A stretch of DNA of 64,000 bases. Source: Pyrenophora tritici-repentis (Eukaryota > Ascomycota > Dothideomycetes > Pleosporales > Pleosporaceae). Shown here in pieces: positions 56,513 to 64,000 of the stretch. Made by a program: the position numbers and the translations under genes. The stretch's first letter is position 1. Each line of letters opens with the position of its first letter. A model generated the notes under the pieces. The model saw only the letters and a list, made by a program, of their open reading frames with translations, was not told where the DNA came from and did no database searches. The stretch covers positions 2,294,001 to 2,358,000 of the forward strand of contig NC_089390.1 in the NCBI RefSeq assembly GCF_003171515.1, written 5' to 3'.

Positions 56513-57331
56513 GCTGCTTATGTGGACATGTTCAATTGCCTGGGGACGCTAGGCGATGGCTTATCAACTGAAATATAGTCAGGGGCCAGTGAAAAGCTTC
56601 AAGAGGATTCATATGAAGCTTCTACGATTGTAACATAGTCAGAGACTCCCCTGCGTCATCAATAAAATCCTACTTGCAAGCGTTTACAATTATTCCTCTC
56701 ACTGTGGACATCCCGTGAGTTAGCTTTCACTGAGCGCCGCGCAATGTGACTGCATCTTTCGGCCCTCTTCAAAGTACAGCTAAACGCCGAGTATAAAATG
56801 CCTCAGTCGAGCTGAATGTGCAGTGATAATATCTCGGTATCCTTGTTATATTAGATTGGCGTTGCTAACCCCCCACTTCGTCCTATTTGGGTCATCTGCC
56901 GAGGTAAAGCATCACAACACGTCACGGTGGACTGAACATTTAGCAAAGATCGACCTGCCTTCAGTCAATGCTCCTTTCTCGGCAGCTTCGTCGGCCGAAG
57001 CAGAGTAATGCAAATGTCTTGTTAGGTATAGAGCACCCTTATTGCTTGAAAATTGGGTCGATACAGTCGACCCGGAGCACCTAAAACTACCACACGCAAA
57101 GACTCCAGAACAATTCATCGACGCAGAATATTCGAAATTGAAGAGGACCCCTAGCCTGAAAGATGGACCGGTCTGTAATTCAACACAAGCTGGATGTCGC
57201 GCGTCTTAGCGTGTTGTCGGATGGTTACGGGACCTAGACTATTTCCAAGTCGTGCTATCTTATATCCCGTCTCGAAGTACTTATACTGTATTATCTAGCT
57301 GTGATTTACATTCGAGGTTATACTATCGAAA
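56513..57331. other. Intergenic spacer, no gene seen
   Basis: About 820 bases between two plus-strand genes, with no supported frame. Confidence 0.5.
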
Positions 57332-58651
57332 ATGACAGACTTCGAGACCAATATTCAGAACGCGGTTACCGCACATGAAATTCCTGGCTGTGCCCTTGCA
57401 GCGACCAATCGAAATGGTGAACATTACATCTTATTGCTACTTTAACAAAAGACTAACGGAAACTATTAGGCTCTTTCAACTACACTAAGACCTTTGGCTC
57501 AACCAGCATGAAACCATCCAATGCCAAATCTATACAGCTCAACACTGTCATGTGGATCGCATCCTGCACCAAACTCATGACAGCCATTTGCGCTATGCAA
57601 CTTGTAGAGCGCGGCCAGCTGCGTCTAGACGACCCCGTATACGACATCATCCCGGAGCTGCGCTCCAGGACCATAATCATAGGTCTCACGGACGCCCAAG
57701 TCCCCATCGAAAAGCCACACAAGCAGGCCATCACACTGCGCAACCTGCTCTCTCACTCCAGCGGTCTTACTTACGACCACATCCCCCATCCGAAAATAAT
57801 GGCCTGGATTAAACACCACAACACCACACCCAGTCTCAGCGGCAAGCTCCTCGAGCGCTTCATACACCCGCTTGTTTTCGAGCCCGGTGAGGGATGGACA
57901 TACGGACCTGGCATCGATTATGTCGGTCTAATGGTTGAGCGCGTGACCAAGATGCCACTGGAAGCATACATGAGAAAAAACCTTTGGGAGCCGCTGGGAA
58001 TCCGCGATATGACATTCTTCCTCTCTTCGCGGCCAGATATGAAGGCCCGCTTGGCAGACATGTCCCGTCGCAGCGAGGACGGGAAGGTCGTGCATACAGA
58101 TGAGATGATGCCGTATCTAGACGAGAAGGGCAATGAGATGGAGAATTGTATGGGTGGACATGGGGTTCTTGCGACGCCGGAGGAGTATATCAAGGTGCTT
58201 AGGGCGGTGCTGACATGTGGCGATGGGGGCGAACAAGACGTAATCCTGAAGAAAGAGTCGATTGAGGAATTCCTGAAACCGCAGCTGAGCGAGGCGAGTA
58301 AGAAGGAGATTAATTCCCTCTTGAAGAATGATCTGGTATGTGGTTTCCTAGATCTTGTGTTCGTTCAACCGTCCACTGACACGCACATTTCAGGTCAACA
58401 ACGCAATGGGCGCCACGCCGCAAGCCGCCACCAAGTCATGGAGTCTAGGCGGCCTCCTACTTCTCTCAGACAGCCCTGATGGGAAAAAAGCCGGCACTAT
58501 GATCTGGGGCGGGTACCCGAATCTCAGATGGTTCGTGGACCGGACAAAGGGACTTACGGGCCTTTATGCATCGCAGTTGGTTCCTCCGGGTGATGCAAAG
58601 TCTGCGGCGATGAGTAGTTTGTACCAGGAGGGTATTTATGGGATGTGTTAA
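57332..58651 (+). CDS. Beta-lactamase-fold serine hydrolase/transesterase
   Basis: Three exons: 57332-57416, 57470-58335 and 58394-58651, closing to 402 residues. The start MTDFETNIQNAV leads into HEIPGCALAATNRNG. The serine-lysine pair is S60-x-x-K63 in MWIASCTKLMTAICAM, followed by LVERGQLRLDDPV, ITLRNLLSHSSGLTYDH, the tyrosine motif WTYGPGIDYVGLMVE and PLGIRDMTFFL. The C-terminal exon has the third conserved strand region (MIWGGYPNLRWFVDRTKG). This is the PF00144-type fold shared by class C beta-lactamases, esterases and LovD-type acyltransferases. There is no signal peptide, so a cytosolic esterase or acyltransferase is likely. No polyketide synthase lies nearby to suggest a LovD-like role. 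Confidence 0.87.
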
Positions 58652-59199
58652 TGAGAATGTGGATGTACAGAATAGAGAGGTAGCGTGTATGGCTATAGAT
58701 GTACGGGTGGTTCGTGATCAGGTCTCAATGATGGAGAATAACGCACACAGAGATGCGCTTGTCGATGCACCAGGGTGAGAAGGTCATGGAGATGCGAGAA
58801 TATGAGGCAAGATCCAGCAGACGCATCATGATCACCAGAAGGTAGAACAGTCACGCAAGATGCAGGCTTTGGGTTTTATGGGGTTTTATTCTATCGACAT
58901 AGGAAAAAGAAGAAAGTAGACGCAAGTCCGTATCCGATCCGATCCGATGCTCGTACGATGATGTATGTGAGCTACGCCCATACGTATTGATGTGTAAGTT
59001 CGCGCAATCTGACACCCAGTCTGGCCATCCAGCAACCATACCATGAACTTCTGGTATTTATCCGTCGCAACCATGAAAGCAAGAAGCAAGAAGCAAGAAG
59101 CAAGAAGCAGGTAGTAAGCAAACAGTACGCAATAAGAAGCAAGCATGAAGCAAGTCGTAAGTAATGAGAAGTAAGATGCTCAGCACATTCACACCAGCT
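58652..59199. other. Convergent spacer with a short tandem repeat
   Basis: About 550 bases between convergent genes. It includes an AAGAAGC minisatellite at about 59077-59109 and scattered copies of AAGCAAG up to 59155. No gene seen. Confidence 0.55.
59077..59109. repeat. AAGAAGC tandem repeat
   Basis: Four to five head-to-tail copies of a 7-base unit, with degenerate copies continuing to about 59155. It lies just 3' of the minus-strand repeat-protein gene, within its likely 3' UTR. Confidence 0.8.
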
Positions 59200-61062
59200 C
59201 TAGCGACGACGTCCCTGGGCACGCAGCATAGCATTGCGCTGGAGAGCCTCTTTCTGACGGGTAAGGCCATAGGCAGAAGGATCAGTAGGCACCTGAGGCG
59301 GGACAGTGATGACACCGTTGGGGCCAATGATACCGTTGCCACAAGGACCGCCGAGATTGCCGTGGAAACCCTTGCCGGACTTGGTTGAGGAACGACCCTG
59401 GGTACCAGTGGTAGTCTTGAGGATGAGGGGCTTGTTGATGTATTCACCAGCTATGATAGCGTCCACTGTGGCCTCCATTTCACAGACGTCAGAGCTGGGG
59501 TCGAAGTCTCCAGGCACGGTGAAGGTGTCAGAGCTCAAGTAGTTGGTATCGAGGGGTGTGAAGCTGTCAGGACTGGAGCTGTTGGTGCTAGACGCGGCGA
59601 CGCTATCAGAACTGGAGTTGTTGGCGTCAGGCATGGTGGAGCTGCCAGAGCTCAAGTTTCTGGGATCGATGGTTGTGGGGCCTTCAGTGCCAAACACGTC
59701 GGCGCTGAGATTGTACGTGTAGTCGTTGGTGCCAGGCACGGTGAAACTGTTGGAGCTCAATTGGTCGGTGTCGAGCGGGGTGAAGCCTGTAATGCCAAAC
59801 ATGTCGGAGCTCAAGTTGTTTGCGTCGAGCGGGGTGAAGCCTGCAGTGCCAAAGACATCGAAGTTGAAGCTGTTGATGTAGCTGTTGGTGTAGTCGTTGG
59901 TGTAGTCGTTGTTGCTGAGGTTATCCACGTTGAAGCTACCAGCGTTGAGGTCGAAATTCACAGTGTTGGGCTCGAAGGCACCGAGGTTGATTCCATTGAA
60001 GCTGTTGGTGTTCACGGTGCCGCAGCTGGTGCTGTTGTTCAACGTTTCATGGTTAGAGAAGGCGTTGGAGAAGTTGGGGGTGGTCGATGACTGAGCTGTC
60101 AACTCGCCGGTGTTGCGAGAAGTATCAATGTTCTGAAAGCCACCGTTGATGGAGGAGGTATCTGCAGAAGTCAGATCGACAGCGTTGTTGTTGCCGATGA
60201 TGTTGGCTTGGTAAGGACTGCTAGTGACGATGTTTGCAGCTGGACTTGAAGAAATCGCGGAGATGCGCTCTGGCATCATCTTGCTCTTGTTGGCGGCCAA
60301 AATGCGACGGGCGATGCCTTCAATGCGTTTCTTTTCTGCAGAAGGGTCATCCTTGGTGTCGACGCTGCGGCCTGCGGTGAGAAGATTGGCAGTACCTGTG
60401 TTGAACAGATCTTTGCCGATCCACTCATAGTCAGGGGGAGGCAGAAATGCGCCAGCCGCACCGATCTTGGCACCGGTCATGGGGTCGATGCCATGAACGA
60501 GTGGGTCGACTATTCTCCCCTTCTCAATCTTGGTGAGGTCGGTCCAGCGTTGTGCGAACAACTCTGTGATGGTTCGCTCCATCTTCTTGGTGACCTTTTT
60601 GGGCTTCACCACCTTGGTTGATGTCTTTGTGGGCTTCGTCACCCTGGCCGTTATCTTCTTGGGCTCTTTCGCCTTGGTGGCCCGCGGCTTACCGGCCTTC
60701 TTGGCGGCTACCACTGGGGCGGTAAAGACTGGTGCGGCAAAAGCTGGGGCAGCTGGCTCAGGTGGTAGTGCCAGGAGCACCTCAGTGCCCTTAGAGACGG
60801 CCAGTTCGAGGGCCTGAAACTGGGAGGCGGAGAGGATCTCACCTTCCTCTCCCGCACCAGCTGCGCGGTACTGGGGGCCCTGGGAGGTGGGTGGAGGGGC
60901 CCAGTCTCCACCCTGGATACCTCCAGGCTGACCCGTGACCATGTCGGTGGGCGAGTCCGACATGTCGATACCCGTGTCCTTGAAGTACGCGTCGTTGGAG
61001 AAGTCGCCCATCTCATAACCAGACAGCTCGCCTTGGTACTGAGAGTTCTCTCCGTTGGACAT
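59200..61062 (-). CDS. Asn/Ser-rich repeat protein with basic tract, uncharacterised
   Basis: Single exon, 620 residues from the ATG at 61062 (MSNGENSQYQGELSGYEMG). A Lys/Pro/Thr-rich basic tract (GKPRATKAKEPKKITARV, then TKVVKPKKVTKKMERTI) at about residues 120-165 resembles AT-hook or linker-histone-like DNA-binding sequence. It is followed by an ordered-looking block (ELFAQRWTDLTKIEKGRIVD, DPMTGAKIGA) and IEGIARRILAANKSKMM. Residues 280-530 are Asn/Ser/Thr-rich with 20-residue repeats around FGTAGFTPLDANNLSSD. The C-terminal end (GKGFHGNLGGPCGNGIIGPN...QKEALQRNAMLRAQGRRR) is Gly-rich then basic. A nuclear role is inference from composition. No known domain is recognised. Confidence 0.75.
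   Translation of the reverse strand: MSNGENSQYQGELSGYEMGDFSNDAYFKDTGIDMSDSPTDMVTGQPGGIQGGDWAPPPTSQGPQYRAAGAGEEGEILSASQFQALELAVSKGTEVLLALPPEPAAPAFAAPVFTAPVVAAKKAGKPRATKAKEPKKITARVTKPTKTSTKVVKPKKVTKKMERTITELFAQRWTDLTKIEKGRIVDPLVHGIDPMTGAKIGAAGAFLPPPDYEWIGKDLFNTGTANLLTAGRSVDTKDDPSAEKKRIEGIARRILAANKSKMMPERISAISSSPAANIVTSSPYQANIIGNNNAVDLTSADTSSINGGFQNIDTSRNTGELTAQSSTTPNFSNAFSNHETLNNSTSCGTVNTNSFNGINLGAFEPNTVNFDLNAGSFNVDNLSNNDYTNDYTNSYINSFNFDVFGTAGFTPLDANNLSSDMFGITGFTPLDTDQLSSNSFTVPGTNDYTYNLSADVFGTEGPTTIDPRNLSSGSSTMPDANNSSSDSVAASSTNSSSPDSFTPLDTNYLSSDTFTVPGDFDPSSDVCEMEATVDAIIAGEYINKPLILKTTTGTQGRSSTKSGKGFHGNLGGPCGNGIIGPNGVITVPPQVPTDPSAYGLTRQKEALQRNAMLRAQGRRR
59670..59885. repeat. About 60-bp imperfect tandem repeats inside coding sequence
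   Basis: At 59761-59815 and 59821-59875 two near-copies share TCGAGCGGGGTGAAGCCTG and GTGCCAAA-type blocks. More diverged copies lie on either side. The 60-base period keeps the reading frame and encodes the 20-residue Asn/Ser-rich repeat. Confidence 0.7.
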
Positions 61063-62915
61063 GTTGGAGGATGGAGATGTTTGGTAGTAGATTGTTAGGG
61101 GTAAAATTAGGTTCAAGTATGTAAATCTGTGGTGGATGAGAAGAAAGAGGAAATTGGGAATTTGCGACACCAAATGTCTCCTATGTGCGATAGCGGCTGG
61201 GCATTATCTAAGCAACTGAGAAGCTGGTGAGCCGCAAGCCTGTCTTGCATGGTTTAAATCGCTCAATTTCGCCTCCATCTTGGACGGTGCAGGTGGTGAT
61301 TGCGGGACCTCAACTTCTTAATCGGGCAGTCCACGATGTGACGGTGGGTGCCTATTGGCCCAATCTCTCAAGACGATTAGCCTCTGCCTGGAATCAGGTG
61401 TCGATCTGCAGACATGAAGGGTTCGGCAGGCAAGTTTTGCGTTTCAGCTCACCTTCACTTATGGACCTGACTGGCTAGTGAGAGGGAAGAATCAGGCGAC
61501 AATAGCAAAACGTTAATCCGGGGTTGGGAGATCGGCATTACGACCGGTTTTGGGGTCCTTTCGCGCAATGGCAGCGTGTGAGTGGGGCAAAAGTGAAGGA
61601 GGCTCAAGAAGCGTCCCGGCAAACAGTGGGCGCACAGCCGCCGCACAGCAGATCTGGGGACGAAGTTAGATAAGACAATCCTTGCAGGTAGCCGTCAGAT
61701 AGATGCAGGGGTACCTTTGTCTCGCATTAGATATGTTTGACAGTGTTGGTTCTCATCGACTCGTGAGTGTGGCCGTGAGTGTGGCCGCGAATGCGGTGCA
61801 AAAGAAAGAGACAGCCATCACAACCACGACCACACTCCAGTGGAGGCAATCATGAGAAATTAGATGAGAATTGAATTTGCAGGAACTCTATTACATAGGC
61901 TTTTGTGTCTGGTCGTGTTGACAGCCTGCAGTCATTCACCGCTCTAGGGACCGTTTGGTCAGAGAGTGCACTGACGTCATCAGCAATTAGCACCACAAGT
62001 GCAGCAGCGCTCGGAAGCACAAACTGATACACGTTAGCGGAACTATGTGTTTCAGCTGTTTGAATCTTTCAGTCGTGTCGTGATGGCATATAGGGTATGC
62101 AGAGGTTGTTTGAGTTTGGAGGGAGCAAGTCAGTAGAAGAAAGACTATAAAGCATAGCAGGTTTGCACGATAGTCCAAGACCCATGAACAATATACGAGT
62201 AGACAATACATGCGCATCAAGGGGTTGCGTTCACAGCAGACTATAATACAATATCAATCGACGTTGGCCTGTCATACGCTAATCTATGCATGTCATCCAT
62301 CTGCGGATCGCTAACCGCTGCCCCGAAGGATCTAGCTAAGAATTTCACATCGCCTGGCATCCTTCAGACGTTCCTCCATCAACACGTCGAATCTTGCATC
62401 CGCATCCTATTCCACATCTCCTGTTATTATCCTTCATTTCCCAATCTATACCGTGCGCCATGCGGCTTCAATAGACGCTGAAATTGCTGCCTGAGGCACG
62501 CGACAGCGTCCAGTGACCAGCATCCGGCATCTCCATCATTGCGTTTGTTTATGGTCTCCTGTTTTCTTCACACAATGCGATGATGCCATTGTAAGATCGC
62601 AGTTAAACACAGGCGCTGGCGCTGGCGCAACTCGGCGTGCTGCTCGTTGTGCCGCACGGGCCGCATAGGCAGAAGCGGCCTTGTTACTTGCAGGTTGGTG
62701 CGCACGTGCTAAGATGGCAGGGCTGCAGATGCGCCCGTTTGATACACCCATGGAAATCGGAATCCTCGAATTTGCAGCCAAGCTCGCAGCAAATAGCTTG
62801 GGTCGACTTGAAGATAATGGCAGGTGCATTGCGCGGTGCATATGTCAAACTCACGGACGGTTATCCGAGCCAGTGCTGCTTAGACCCGCGCTGGAACTGC
62901 CGTCTTTAATGCGCC
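61063..62915. other. Upstream and spacer region, no supported gene
   Basis: About 1.85 kb right of the repeat-protein gene. No frame shows family-like content; the region holds that gene's promoter. A GAGTGTGGCC direct repeat occurs near 61765-61785. Confidence 0.5.
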
Positions 62916-63700
62916 TCAGAGCCTATTCTTCTGAGAGTGGCTCAACTGCTTTCCATAGTCAAAGCTTGCCCCTGGTTCAAAATGGCCGCCAACCAAGCGA
63001 CCGCAAAGTCGCCAGCGCATTCTTGGTCGTCGACACCATGGTCTTGAACTTCGGATGGTAGACTGCTGAGGGAATAAAGGGGACAGAAAAACCCCAAGGC
63101 TAGCTTCGTCGCGCACCGGGTATGGCAGAAACTTCCGGTCACATACTTCAGGGTTCATAGGCAGCTCTGGTTCTATGAAATGCTTCTCGCCCTTCTCTGC
63201 TTTGAGGTCGGCAAACTCAGTGTGCAGGCGCTCGGTGGTTGGAACAGCCTCATCGCAGTCGGGGTTCACCAGTAACTCGTATTGTCGATGGCTTTTCGCA
63301 CCTCTGCATCGCACTTGTCTTCGATGGCTATGCTACATTGACGGGTCTCCTCCCACATCCTCATCATCCTCGCGGATGCCTCGATCAGACCTTGGTTCTC
63401 TTACATCTTCTCCTTGGCCAGGTCTTGAGCTGCTTAACCACGTCACGGACCTGCATCTTGAGCAGCGACACCTTGTCCTCGAGGTCGGCGATTGTGTCTT
63501 GGGCGCTGTTTGCAGCGGGTCACGCTTCCAGTTCGGCTTCCCTGCGCATAGTGCAGTCGTTGACTGTGTTCTGTGGCGAGTCAAACAGATTCTCCCTCTG
63601 TTCCTGTAGTCGCCTCTGAATTCATAGTTTGGAAGGGTCCAAGTGTAAACGCGGGAAATACACATACTACCCAACCACGTTCTACAGACCAAAGACAAGC
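62916..63700 (-). pseudogene. Degraded coiled-coil gene
   Basis: Read on the minus strand, coding-like text runs through changing frames: an Arg/Gln-rich part near 63600-63450, then LAKEKM, a TAA, ENQGLIEASARMMRMWEETR and IEDKCDAEVRKAIDNT to about 63275. A shift of frame follows into YELLVNPDCDEAVPTTERLH and FADLKAEKGEKHFIEPELP, down to the end near 62916. The parts fit one former helical, coiled-coil-rich protein. The TAA after KEKM could come from CAA. The family is not recognised. Confidence 0.42.
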
Positions 63701-64000
63701 TCTTCAGATAGGTAAATCTTATCTGTTATTATAATGATTTCATAAGTCAAGGACAAATCCCGCCCAGCTTCCCCCCATAAATTGATGAGTCGGCACAGTT
63801 TTTTCTTTCTATCAAGTCGGCCAGAAAGTTGAATCCAGCCATACGTCCTCAACACGCAGTTTTTCGGAAAAGAAGACTGAAACAAGTCGTTCGATTGCCC
63901 TGGGGCCGTTCAGCTCCATGGGGAGGGCATTGCATGTTCGTGGTGTGAGGCGTTCTACTCAAGGTGCCTAAAGCGGAGTAGATCTGATCGTGCCTCGGTA
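63701..64000. other. Right edge, no gene seen
   Basis: About 300 bases with no supported feature. Confidence 0.5.

Noticed and set aside
1..64000. CRISPR arrays, bacterial operons or prophage
   Set aside because: Intron-rich eukaryotic genes throughout; no regularly spaced direct repeats of the right size.

Overview
The window is fungal nuclear DNA. Genes are split by short introns (about 46-170 nt, mostly about 50) with GTRNGT-type donors, CTAAC/CTGAC branch points and YAG acceptors, and intergenic spacers are compact. Protein content is that of a filamentous ascomycete; the Pleosporales-like hypotheticals and the Fot1/Pogo-type transposon suggest a Dothideomycete, but the species cannot be fixed from the sequence alone.

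Region 1 (1-16.8 kb) is accessory in character. It opens inside a dead copy of a large fungal hypothetical gene with three in-frame stops, all explicable as C-to-T at CpA (RIP-like). It continues with a RING protein, a DUF7703-like membrane protein, a long stretch of degraded coding sequence (about 6.1-8.2 kb), and a complete 2.09-kb Fot1/Pogo-type DNA transposon with an intact transposase and asymmetric terminal repeats. A Mn-type CDF metal transporter, a multi-pass membrane protein and a broken minus-strand gene follow.

Region 2 (16.8-51.3 kb) is the conserved core: HSF1-type heat-shock factor, Pin4/Cip2-type RRM protein, LIN1 (U5 snRNP GYF protein), UFD1, a small basic nuclear protein, a small Cys/His protein, an uncharacterised Ser/Pro-rich protein, the SNF1/AMPK beta subunit, small membrane proteins, a five-exon integral membrane protein with an upstream nonsense codon, a SUR1-type MIPC mannosyltransferase, a divergent kinase, EPL1 (NuA4), RKM4-type SET methyltransferase and KAE1 (t6A tRNA modification). 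Several pairs are divergent over 60-550 bp (LIN1/UFD1, AMPK beta/37477 gene, RKM4/KAE1); EPL1/RKM4 and UFD1/27867 gene are convergent. These are housekeeping neighbours, not a pathway cluster.

Region 3 (51.3-64 kb) is looser: a possible small coiled-coil gene, a secreted feruloyl-esterase-like CE1 enzyme, a 580-residue protein with hexad-like repeats and a zinc-knuckle-like C-terminus, a beta-lactamase-fold serine hydrolase, a 620-residue repeat protein with a basic tract, and a degraded minus-strand gene near the right end. No tRNA, rRNA, CRISPR array or biosynthetic gene cluster was recognised. Exon joins were worked out by hand from splice motifs and reading-frame closure. Functional calls rest on remembered family motifs; no database search was run.
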